In this document: positions 34,553 to 42,582 of the stretch, piece after piece
Layout: each line of letters starts with the position of its first letter
Position numbering within the stretch: the first letter of the stretch is position 1
Source: CALFMR01 sp035550595
Lineage (GTDB): Bacteria; Acidobacteriota; Vicinamibacteria; Vicinamibacterales; SCN-69-37
Direction: 5' to 3'
Assembly (NCBI GenBank): GCA_035550595.1
Contig: DASZOV010000007.1
Span: 1 to 56,905 of the forward strand
Length of the DNA: 56,905 nucleotides
Notes under the pieces: generated by a model
Told to the model about the DNA's origin: nothing
Seen by the model: the letters and a program-made list of their open reading frames with translations, nothing else
Databases searched by the model: none
Made by a program: the position numbers and the translations under genes

Positions 34553-34600
34553 GCATCAACTTCTGGCTTCCGGCTCCGCACTCCTGACTTCTTTCAATAC
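34553..34600 (+). repeat. Intergenic repeat, copy D (CTTCTGGCTTC type)
   Basis: Contains ATCAACTTCTGGCTTCCGG and CTCCTGACTTCTTTC, matching the second half of copies B and E. It lies just after the stop of the nitrate reductase fusion. It has neither TTCGAA nor the GCGCC hairpin. Confidence 0.5.
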
Positions 34601-37600
34601 ACGTCCTTGTGGTACCGGCCGGCGTCAGTCAGGTCCTGCAGATAGTCGGTCGCGGCCGCTGTCGACAAGCCGCCGTCCTCTTCGGCGATCGTCTGCAGCG
34701 CGCGGTGGACGTCCTTCGCCATGCGCTTCGCGTTGCCGCAGACGTACACGTGCGCGCCGTCCTCGATCCAGGTCCACAGCTCGCGTCCTTGTTCGAGTAG
34801 ACGATGCTGGACGTAGACGCGCTCGTCCTGGTCGCGCGAGAACGCGAGCGACAAGCGCGTGAGCGAGCCGTCGCGCGCGAGCGCCTCGATCTCGTCGCGG
34901 TAGTAGAAATCCGTCTCGGCGTGCTGCTCGCCGAAGAACAGCCAGTTGCGGCCCGCATCCCCGCGGACGCGCCGCTCGTGCAGGAATGCGCGAAACGGCG
35001 CGACGCCGGTGCCCGGGCCGATCATCACGATGGGCGCGTTGGGATCGGCCGGCAGATGGAAGTGCGGCGAGCGCTGAACGAAGACTGGCAGGTCCACGTC
35101 CGCCGCGCGATCGGCGAGGAACGTCGACGCGACGCCCTTGCGGACCGCGCGCGGGCTTCGATAGCGCAGCGTGCCGACCGTCAGGTGGATCTCGCCGGGA
35201 TGCGCCGTCGGGCTCGAAGCAATCGAGTAGAGCCGCGGCTGCAGCCGCTTGAGCGTGGACACGAACGCCGCGGCGTCGAGCGCGACGGGCACCTCGTGCA
35301 GCACGTCGGCGAGCTGCCGGTTCCAGAGCCAGTCGCGGAGCGCGGCTTTGCGATCGGCGGCGAGCAGGTGGTCGAGCGTCGCGTCGCCGGACTGATCCGC
35401 GATGAGACGCAGGACGTCGCGCGTCGGCTGCGTGATCTCGAATTGGCGCAGGAGCGCGTCGCCCAGCGGCATCTCGCCGGCGCCCGGCACGGTGACCAGG
35501 GTGGCTGCGTCGAGATGCGCGAGCCGGAGAATTTCGGCGACGAGATCCGGACAGTTCGTCGGCCACACGCCGAGCGCATCGCCGACGTCGTACTCCAACG
35601 TCGATCCGCTGACGTCGATGGCGATGAAGCGCGTGTCCTTCGCGGATTCCTCCGCGTTCAATCGCCGGTTGCCGATGAGCCCGGCGGCATAGGGCGTGTC
35701 CTTGCCGTGGCCATCAGCGGTCCGCGCGGGTGCATCGTCTTCGACATCTTCCGCGTCGAGAGCCGCTAGACGCAGGCGGACCTGATCGAGCCACGCATCG
35801 GCCATGTCTTGATAGTCGGGATCGCAGTCGAGCCGCGGCAGCAGCCGCCGTGCGCCGAGCGCGGCCAGGCGCGCGTCGAGATTCTTCCCGTGTCCGCAGA
35901 ACCGGTCGTAAGCCGGATCGCCGAGCGCGAGGACCGCGTAGCGCACGCCGTCGAGCGACGGCGCCGTGTGCGCCTTCAGGGCATCCCAGAATCGCCGGCC
36001 GTTGTCGGGCGGATCGCCGTCACCGTACGTGCTCGAGACGACGAGCACGACGCGCTCGTGCGGCAACGCGTCGACGACGTAGTCGGTCATCGCCGAGACG
36101 CGCGCGGCCAGACCGGACACGGCAAGACCGTCGGCGAGTCGCTTGGCCAGCGCCTCTGCATTGCCGGTCTGCGACGCCCAGAGGATCGTCGCGACAGGAC
36201 CGGCCGTCGTGTCGACGGCGACGCGCGGCGTTGAGTCCGGCGCGTCAGCGAAGAGGCCAGCTAGCAGACCGTTGATCCAGGCGCGCGTGTCCTCGTGGAT
36301 CGGGGCGTTCATAGGTAGCGTGGGCGCGCCGACGTGGTCGCGTGCACGAATGCCGGCAGTGAAACCCGCGAGATACCGCTGTTCGATTGGACTGAGCGTG
36401 GGCGCGGGCATGTCGGCGAGCCGCAAGACCGTTGCGAAACGATCCGCGGCGGTCATCGCGCCTGTCGCGGCACGCGATGGCTCGTGCGCTGTTGCGGCTG
36501 TCGATGCGACGATCGCTGGTACACGTGTCGGTTCGTCACGTGCGCGATCGGCGGATGCCTCGGCCGCCACAGGCGCCAGCGCGACCGCACAGAACTTGAA
36601 CTCGGGTTGCAACGATTGAGGATCGCAGGCGTCGTTGGTCACGGCATTGATGGCGAGCGACTCGCCGAAGACGTCGTTCCAGTGAAAGGGCGCGAAGCAG
36701 CTTCCAGGCAGCACGCGCGGCGAGACGACCGCGGGCAGAACGGCATGTCCGCGACGAGACCGAACGTCCACGCGATCGCCATCGGTAATCACCAACGCGC
36801 GCGCATCGTCTGGATGGATCTCGACGAACGGTCCGGGATTCAGCTTGTTGAGCGTCGCAATTCGCCCGGTCTTCGTCAGCGTGTGCCACTGGTGCGGCAA
36901 CCGGCCCGTGTTGAGCACGAGCGGATAGTCCGCGTCTGGCAACTCGGCTGGCGCGAGGTGCGGCCGCGGAATGAATCGCGCACGACCCGACGTCGTCGGA
37001 AACACGAGTCGCGGCGTCAACCCGTCGTCACGGCGGCGGAACGTCTGACTCGACCCATCATTGAGATATCGGATCGGATGTCGTGTCGTGCCGGCATCCG
37101 GCGGACATGGCCATTGCACGGGACCGTCGCGCAGACGGTCGTGACTGATGCCGCGGATGTCGTAGCCGGTATCCGGATTCCACGTCCGGCGGATTTCGTC
37201 GAAGACATTGGCTGCGGAGGCGTACGTGAACGCGCGCGCAAAGCCCATGGCGCGAGCCACGCGCGCGATGATGTCCCAGTCGGCATGCGCGTCCCCTGGC
37301 GGATCGACGGCCGCGCGCATCAGCGTTGCCGTGCGCTCCGAGTTGATCATCACGCCATCGGCTTCGGCCCATAGAGCGCCCGGCAACAGGATGTCCGCGT
37401 AGCGTGTCGTCTCCGTGTCGGCGAAGACGTCTTGCGCGATGACGAGATTCGCGCGCTCGAGTCCCGCGATCGCGCCTCGCCGGTTCGGCATCGACGCCAC
37501 CGGATTCGTGCCGATGATCCAGCACGCGCGAATGGATCCGTCGGCCAGGCGCGCGAACATCGACACGGCATCCGGGCCGGGCTCGGACCGAATCGTGCCG

Positions 37601-38709
37601 GCCGGCACGTCCCACAGCGATTCGATGAAGCGGCGATCCGCTTCGCTCGTCACCGATCGCTGGCCAGGCAACCCGGCGCTGAGATATCCGACTTCGCGTC
37701 CGCCCATCGCGTTCGGCTGACCCGTGAGCGAGAACGGTCCCGCGCCACGCCGGCAGATTGCGCCGGTCGCCAGGTGCAGGTTGCAAAGCGCGTTCGTGCT
37801 CCACGTGCCGTGCGTGCTCTGGTTCAGGCCCATCGTCCAGCAGCTCGTCCACGCACCGGCTTCGCCGATCCACCGCGCGGCTGTTCGCACGTCGGCCTCG
37901 GCAAGGCCCGTGAGCTCCGCGACACGAGTGGGCGTGTACGGCGCGAGGAACGCGGGCATCGCGTCCCACCCTTCCGTGTGTTCGCGGATGAACGTCTCGT
38001 CGAGGTGTCCGGCCTCGACGATGAGGTGCAGCAGGCCGTTGAGGAGCACGAGGTCGGTGCCGGGACGGATTTGCAGAAAGAGATCGGCCTTCTCGGCCGT
38101 TGCGGTCCGGCGCGGATCGACGGCGATCAGCTTGGCGCCGGCTTTGACGCGATCGAGCAGGCGCAGGAAGAGGATCGGATGGCAGTCCGCCATGTTCGCG
38201 CCGATGACGAGACAGACGTCCGCGTGATCGAGATCCTCGTAGGACCCGGGCGGGCCGTCGGCGCCGAGCGACAGCTTGTAACCGCTCGCCGCACTCGACA
38301 TGCAGAGCCGCGAGTTCGAGTCGATGTTGTTCGTGCCGAGAAAGCCCTTGGCGAGCTTGTTCGCGAGGTACTGCGCTTCGAGCGAGATCTGGCCGGACAC
38401 GTAGAAGGCGACGGCGTCCGGTCCGTGCGCATCGACGATCGCACGCAGCCGGCGTGCCGTCTCGGCGATCGCGTCATCGAAGGCGACGCGTGTCCGTTCG
38501 CTCTGCCGATCGGCGCGGATGTACGTGGCGTCCAGCCGCCCGTCGGCGCGGATCGCTTCCGCACTCGTCACACCTTTCGTACACAGTCGTCCCGCGTTGG
38601 ACGGATGCTCTCGGTCGCCCGTCACCTTGACGACGCGGTTGGCGTCGACGTGCAAGGTCATGCCGCAGCCCACGCCGCAGTACGGACACACGGTCCTCAC
38701 CGCGCTCAC
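34594..38709 (-). CDS. Assimilatory nitrate reductase fused to CysJ-type flavoprotein reductase
   Basis: 1371 residues in two functional halves. Residues 1-730: molybdopterin oxidoreductase with N-terminal 4Fe-4S motif CPYCGVGCGM plus LCTKG, SSNSRLCMS-type region (SNSRLCMSSA), and a C-terminal molybdopterin-binding domain (LNTGRLPHQWHT). Residues about 860-1000: flavodoxin domain (ILWASQTGNAEALA, SSTYGDGDPPDNG). Residues 1010-1371: FAD/NADPH reductase domain as in CysJ (RLYSIASSP, GPGTGVAPFRAFL, YVCGNAKRMA). It would give an NADPH-driven, self-sufficient nitrate reductase. GTG 38709 has GGAGG eight bases upstream. No nitrite reductase (NirB/NirA) or nitrate transporter is nearby. Confidence 0.93.
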   Translation of the reverse strand: MSAVRTVCPYCGVGCGMTLHVDANRVVKVTGDREHPSNAGRLCTKGVTSAEAIRADGRLDATYIRADRQSERTRVAFDDAIAETARRLRAIVDAHGPDAVAFYVSGQISLEAQYLANKLAKGFLGTNNIDSNSRLCMSSAASGYKLSLGADGPPGSYEDLDHADVCLVIGANMADCHPILFLRLLDRVKAGAKLIAVDPRRTATAEKADLFLQIRPGTDLVLLNGLLHLIVEAGHLDETFIREHTEGWDAMPAFLAPYTPTRVAELTGLAEADVRTAARWIGEAGAWTSCWTMGLNQSTHGTWSTNALCNLHLATGAICRRGAGPFSLTGQPNAMGGREVGYLSAGLPGQRSVTSEADRRFIESLWDVPAGTIRSEPGPDAVSMFARLADGSIRACWIIGTNPVASMPNRRGAIAGLERANLVIAQDVFADTETTRYADILLPGALWAEADGVMINSERTATLMRAAVDPPGDAHADWDIIARVARAMGFARAFTYASAANVFDEIRRTWNPDTGYDIRGISHDRLRDGPVQWPCPPDAGTTRHPIRYLNDGSSQTFRRRDDGLTPRLVFPTTSGRARFIPRPHLAPAELPDADYPLVLNTGRLPHQWHTLTKTGRIATLNKLNPGPFVEIHPDDARALVITDGDRVDVRSRRGHAVLPAVVSPRVLPGSCFAPFHWNDVFGESLAINAVTNDACDPQSLQPEFKFCAVALAPVAAEASADRARDEPTRVPAIVASTAATAHEPSRAATGAMTAADRFATVLRLADMPAPTLSPIEQRYLAGFTAGIRARDHVGAPTLPMNAPIHEDTRAWINGLLAGLFADAPDSTPRVAVDTTAGPVATILWASQTGNAEALAKRLADGLAVSGLAARVSAMTDYVVDALPHERVVLVVSSTYGDGDPPDNGRRFWDALKAHTAPSLDGVRYAVLALGDPAYDRFCGHGKNLDARLAALGARRLLPRLDCDPDYQDMADAWLDQVRLRLAALDAEDVEDDAPARTADGHGKDTPYAAGLIGNRRLNAEESAKDTRFIAIDVSGSTLEYDVGDALGVWPTNCPDLVAEILRLAHLDAATLVTVPGAGEMPLGDALLRQFEITQPTRDVLRLIADQSGDATLDHLLAADRKAALRDWLWNRQLADVLHEVPVALDAAAFVSTLKRLQPRLYSIASSPTAHPGEIHLTVGTLRYRSPRAVRKGVASTFLADRAADVDLPVFVQRSPHFHLPADPNAPIVMIGPGTGVAPFRAFLHERRVRGDAGRNWLFFGEQHAETDFYYRDEIEALARDGSLTRLSLAFSRDQDERVYVQHRLLEQGRELWTWIEDGAHVYVCGNAKRMAKDVHRALQTIAEEDGGLSTAAATDYLQDLTDAGRYHKDVY

Positions 38710-38756
38710 GCGTACGTCCTCCCGGGACACCTGATCAGCCGTGTTGGAGCGCGACG

Positions 38757-38857
38757 CGAACTTCGAACTGCGAACTTCGAACGCATGAAGCGCCTCTGGC
38801 GCATCGCGTGCGTTGACGCGCGCTCTCAACTTCTGGCTTCAAACTTCTGACTTGAGC
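38757..38857 (+). repeat. TTCGAA intergenic repeat, copy E
   Basis: GAACTTCGAACTGCGAACTTCGAAC-type units (GAACTTCGAACTGCG, AACTTCGAACG), then the imperfect hairpin GCGCCTCTGGCGC, then CAACTTCTGGCTTCAAAC and TTCTGACTTGAG. It lies upstream of the nitrate reductase fusion start. Confidence 0.7.
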
Positions 38858-39322
38858 AGCGCGGCGACGGCTCAGCAGGGAGCGTCATGACGCGCGAATG
38901 CCGACAGGGGCGGCGGCGTCGAGGCCGGAGTGACGTGTCGGAGCGATGCAAGCGCCGTTCCGCGTCGAGGACGCTTCACGCGGCATCCGTTAGATCATTG
39001 CAGCGCTTGAAGTTGAAACGCGCAACGCTCTGGCGCGACGACGTTCGTATCCTGAACAAACATGTTCGACGTGGCTGAATGTTCAACGACTTTGTCGAAG
39101 GCGCCGCTCACCGATGGCCTGAGGCCGACGTCGCGTGGGTGGCGGGACAGTGGGGAAGACGCGACGCTTCGCGGCTCCTCGATACGCGTAAACGTTCCCG
39201 ATAGGACAGAAATGTCCGGCTGACAGGCCCACGCCGCAATTTCGTCGTCATCGTCTCGCGGATCCCCGGTCCAGCGTGCGCGCGGTCGACGGCCCGCACA
39301 TTCTGCTAGACTCAAGGCTCGT
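38858..39322. other. Gene-free region upstream of the hydrogenase-like operon
   Basis: I see no credible gene. It holds a possible minus-strand sigma-54 promoter at 38948, two related palindromes of form GrACA-N4-TGTyC (39054-39067 and 39204-39217), and a -10-like TAGACT at 39307 just before the fluoride riboswitch. Arg-rich open frames on both strands look like GC-driven noise. Confidence 0.6.
38946..38962 (-). promoter_or_regulatory. Possible sigma-54 promoter of the nitrate reductase fusion
   Basis: Minus strand CGGAACGGCGCTTGCAT: GG, ten bases, GC, with one mismatch in the -24 half. Predicted start near 38936, about 230 bp upstream of the GTG. No UAS of the type seen at 20789 is visible. 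Confidence 0.4.
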
Positions 39323-39405
39323 TGGCGTTGGGGTCCGCCTGAACCGTCCCACCTGATCTCTCGATGGGGCAGATGACTCCTACCGAGCGCGCGCTCGGAG
39401 GAGTC
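39323..39405 (+). promoter_or_regulatory. Fluoride riboswitch with terminator, before hydrogenase-like operon
   Basis: P1 region GGCGTTGGGGTCCGCC, then GAACC, a second stem CGTCCCA/TGGGGCA, and the conserved AGATGACTCCTACC. GGGGTC can pair with GACTCC to form the class pseudoknot. GACTCC is also the left arm of the hairpin GACTCC...GGAGTC at 39375-39405, so fluoride binding would prevent that hairpin and turn the operon on. The T-run after it is weak (TGCCTTAT). Confidence 0.87.
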
Positions 39406-39487
39406 TGCCTTATCGCACCACCTCCAGCGATCGCTGCAGACCGAATCCGAAGTCTGGAATCGCGCGACCGGCGCGTCTGGCGGAGGC

Positions 39488-40438
39488 ATGGGGCAGCGCA
39501 TCCTCTTCAACGTCATTCAGGTGGCGACGGTGCTCGTCTTCGCGCCGCTCGTCGCCGGCGTGTTGAGCCGGCTCGAGGAGATCGTCCAATCCCGGCGCGG
39601 GCCGAGCGTCTTCCAGCCCTACCGCGACATCTGGAAGTTCTTCCACAAGGACGAGGTCGTCTCCGACCAGGCGTCGTGGATCTTCCGCGCCACGCCGTAC
39701 CTCGTCTTCGTCACGCCGATCGTCGTCACGCTTCTGATTCCCGTGCTCACCGACTATCCGCTGGCCTTCGCGTTCATGGGCGACATGATCGGCGGCGGGT
39801 TCGTGCTCTCGCTGGGTGGGTTCTTCGCGGTGCTCGCCGCCGTGGACACGGCCAATCCCTACGGCCCGGTCGGCGCCAGCCGCACGCGCATGGTCGGCTT
39901 CCTCGCCGAACCGGTGTTCATGATCGTGTTCTTCACGGTGTCGTTCGTCGCCGGCTCGACCATTCCCTACATCGTGCAGCAGCGCTGGGTGACGCCGCTC
40001 GCGAACTTCTTCGAGCCCTCGCACGTGCTGCTCCTCCTCGCCTTCCTCATGCTGATTTTGGCCGAGGGCGGACGCATTCCGGTCGACAACCCACGGGGGC
40101 ATTTCGAGCTCGCGATGATCGACGAGTCGAAGGCGCTCGAGTACTCCGGCCGCGGCATGGCGCTCGTCAAATGGGGCGGCGCGATGAAGTTCTTCGTGCT
40201 CCTGTGCATCTTCCTGAACGTGCTCGTCGCGCCGTGGGGACTGGCGCACGAGCAGACGCTCGCGGCCGTGCTCACCGCGGTGCCGTTCGTGCTCCTCAAG
40301 ATTTTCGTGTTCGTCCTGATCCTCGTCGTCATCGAGTCGTCGCTCGCCAAGCTGCGGCTCTTCCGTATCGCCGAGTTTCTCGGCGCCGCGTTCATCACGG
40401 CGGTGGCATCGATGGTCATCCGGCTGTTCGCCTTCTGA
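39488..40438 (+). CDS. hyfC: Hydrogenase-4-like membrane subunit C (HyfC/HycD/NuoH family)
   Basis: 316-residue NuoH-type membrane subunit, about eight transmembrane segments, with QSRRGPSVFQPYRDIWKFF in the first loop and LAEGGRIPVDNPRGHFEL, the conserved quinone-site-like loop (Glu, Arg, Asp). First gene of the operon. Membrane-arm subunit that joins the hydrophilic large and small subunits to the antiporter-like subunits. ATG 39488 has GGAGG very close upstream. A fluoride riboswitch ends about 80 bp before it. Confidence 0.93.
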   Translation: MGQRILFNVIQVATVLVFAPLVAGVLSRLEEIVQSRRGPSVFQPYRDIWKFFHKDEVVSDQASWIFRATPYLVFVTPIVVTLLIPVLTDYPLAFAFMGDMIGGGFVLSLGGFFAVLAAVDTANPYGPVGASRTRMVGFLAEPVFMIVFFTVSFVAGSTIPYIVQQRWVTPLANFFEPSHVLLLLAFLMLILAEGGRIPVDNPRGHFELAMIDESKALEYSGRGMALVKWGGAMKFFVLLCIFLNVLVAPWGLAHEQTLAAVLTAVPFVLLKIFVFVLILVVIESSLAKLRLFRIAEFLGAAFITAVASMVIRLFAF

Positions 40439-40450
40439 GGACCACACACC

Positions 40451-41137
40451 ATGACCTCGAACGCGATCGTGTGGCTGGAAAATCTGAATGCGCTCACCGG
40501 CGGCCTCTTCCTGCTGGCCGCTTTCGGCTTGGTCGCCACCCGCCAGGTCCAGGGCTGCGTGCGGCTGTTCGTCGCGCTGTCGATCCTCCTCGGCAGTTCG
40601 GCGTTGCTGCTGAGCGCGCTGTATCACGAGTGGCATCTGGTCGTCATCGGCGTCGTGGACATCGTGACCAAGGCGTTCGTCATTCCGTGGTTGCTGCGCC
40701 GGGCGCTCCACGACGAGGTCTACACGCGACGAGAAGTGACGCAAGTGCTCAACATCCCCACGGCGTTGCTTTTGGCGCTGGCCCTGGCGATCGCCGGGTA
40801 CCTCTTCGCCGCGCAGTTGCTCACACCGGACGCGAGCGCGGCGGCACGCGTCAACCTGCCGATCGGGTTCGCGAGCCTGTTGGTCGGCGCGCTCACCGCC
40901 TCGGTGCGACGTGAGGCGGTGCCCTTGTTCCTCGGGTTACTGACGATGGAAAACGCGGCGTTCTTCGCGGGCATCAGCATCGCGCCGGAGATGCCGCTCA
41001 TCGCCGAGATCGCGATCGCCTTCGACGTGCTGATTTTCGTGCTCGTCGTCTCCGTGCTGACGCGCACCGTGCAGGTACACATCGGGACCACCGAGGTCGG
41101 CGCGCTCACGGTCTTGCGGGAGGAGACGCGGCGATGA
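40451..41137 (+). CDS. hyfE: Hydrogenase-4-like membrane subunit E (HyfE family)
   Basis: 228 residues, about seven membrane segments. HyfE is a NuoK-like small subunit with an N-terminal extension; the usual glutamates lie in the membrane segments (LTMENAAFFAG). TREVTQVLNIPT marks the middle loop. GAGG precedes ATG 40451. It is 12 bp after hyfC, and its stop overlaps the hyfF start by 4 bp. Confidence 0.9.
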   Translation: MTSNAIVWLENLNALTGGLFLLAAFGLVATRQVQGCVRLFVALSILLGSSALLLSALYHEWHLVVIGVVDIVTKAFVIPWLLRRALHDEVYTRREVTQVLNIPTALLLALALAIAGYLFAAQLLTPDASAAARVNLPIGFASLLVGALTASVRREAVPLFLGLLTMENAAFFAGISIAPEMPLIAEIAIAFDVLIFVLVVSVLTRTVQVHIGTTEVGALTVLREETRR

Positions 41138-42582
41138 TCGTGATCGTCATTCCGCTCTTGCCGCTCGCGGCGGTGCTCTTGTCCTGGATTCCCGTCGGGA
41201 AGCGCCTCGCGCCAACGGTCACGGCCGTGGCCGCGCTCGCCTCGCTCGCGCTCACCGTCATGGCCGCACGGCGCGTCGTCGAGATGCAGCAGATCGTGGC
41301 CGTGCCCGGCTGGATCGTGCTCGACGGGTTCGGCGCGACGATTCTGCTCCTCGTGACGTTTCTGAGCACCACGGCCGCGCTGTTCTCGCTCGGGTACATC
41401 CACGTCCACGAGCAGGAGCCGGCGCGCATCCGCTCCTATTTCGTGCACTTCAATCTCTTCACGTTCTCGCTGGCGCTCGTCCCGGTGCTGTTCCAGCCCG
41501 CGCTCGTCTGGATCGCGATCGAGTTCACGTCGATCTTCTCCGTGTTGCTGGTGGCGTTCGACAACACCCGCGAGGCGCTCGAGGCGGCCTGGAAATACAT
41601 CGCGTTGATGTTCATGGGCGCGGCCATTGCGCTCCTCGGCTTCTTCATCCTCTTCTGGGCGCAACAGCAGGCCGGTGGCGGACACTACAGTTGGGACGGG
41701 CTCCGGGCGGTGGCGCCGCAGATGCCGCCCGGTCCGGTCCTGGCCGCCTTCCTCCTGATTCTCGTTGGCCTCGGCGTCAAGGTTGGATTCGTGCCGCTGC
41801 ACACGTGGCTGCCCGACGCGCACAGCCAGGCGCCGTCCCCGGTGTGCGCCCTCCTGTCGGGGATCAAGACGACGAACTCGCTGTACGCGATCCTGCGCCT
41901 GGTGCCGCTGCTGCCCGCGGCCCGTTTGTTCGGCTGGATGCAGTTCATCGGTCTGCTCTCGCTCGGCGTCGCCGCGTTTCTCCTGCTGCAGGTCCGCGAC
42001 TACAAGCGCATGTTCGCCTACTCGACCGTCGAGCACATGGGCATCATCTTCGCGGGCGCCGGACTCGGAGGCGGAGGCACGTACGCGGCGATGCTGCAGA
42101 TCGTCAGTCACAGCCTGACGAAGTCGTTTTGCTTTCTCGCGGCTGGCGCCACGCTCTTGACGCTGGGCACGCGCGAGATCGCCTCGGTTCGCGGGTTGAT
42201 TCGGACGTCGCCGGCCGTCGGGGCGGCGTTGTTGTTCGGCGCGCTCGCGATCGGCGGCGCGCCGCCGTTCACGCTGTTCCAGAGCGAGTTCCTGATTTTT
42301 CGAGCCGGCCTCGACGCGCGTCAGTACGTGGTGACGGCGCTGCTCCTCAGCTTCGTCACCGTCGCGTTCTTCGGCATCCTGCGGCACGCCAATCGGATGG
42401 TCTTCGGACTGCCGGCCGATCGCGCCGGATCGTCTCATGCCCATACGGCGTTGCCGCTCTCGTGTGTGCTGACGCTGGCGATTGCCGCCGTTCCGGTTGT
42501 CGTGCTCGGTCTCTATCAGCCGGCGTCGCTGCACACGCTCATCACGCTCGCCGCGGCCAATCTGACGCCGCCGCTCCCATGA
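41134..42582 (+). CDS. hyfF: Hydrogenase-4-like antiporter subunit F (HyfF/NuoN-type)
   Basis: 482 residues, fourteen or so membrane segments, of the proton-conducting transporter family (ND2/4/5-like). Conserved parts: IEFTSIFSVLLVAFDN with the Glu, GVKVGFVPLHTWLPDAHSQA with the Lys and discontinuous helix, SGIKTTNSLYAILR, and HMGIIFAG. It probably moves protons or sodium. ATGA overlap with hyfE and with the next gene. Confidence 0.93.
   Translation: MIVIVIPLLPLAAVLLSWIPVGKRLAPTVTAVAALASLALTVMAARRVVEMQQIVAVPGWIVLDGFGATILLLVTFLSTTAALFSLGYIHVHEQEPARIRSYFVHFNLFTFSLALVPVLFQPALVWIAIEFTSIFSVLLVAFDNTREALEAAWKYIALMFMGAAIALLGFFILFWAQQQAGGGHYSWDGLRAVAPQMPPGPVLAAFLLILVGLGVKVGFVPLHTWLPDAHSQAPSPVCALLSGIKTTNSLYAILRLVPLLPAARLFGWMQFIGLLSLGVAAFLLLQVRDYKRMFAYSTVEHMGIIFAGAGLGGGGTYAAMLQIVSHSLTKSFCFLAAGATLLTLGTREIASVRGLIRTSPAVGAALLFGALAIGGAPPFTLFQSEFLIFRAGLDARQYVVTALLLSFVTVAFFGILRHANRMVFGLPADRAGSSHAHTALPLSCVLTLAIAAVPVVVLGLYQPASLHTLITLAAANLTPPLP

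Noticed and set aside
39054..39067. A LexA (SOS) box
   Set aside because: GAAC and GTTC arms are separated by six bases, not four, and no SOS gene is near.
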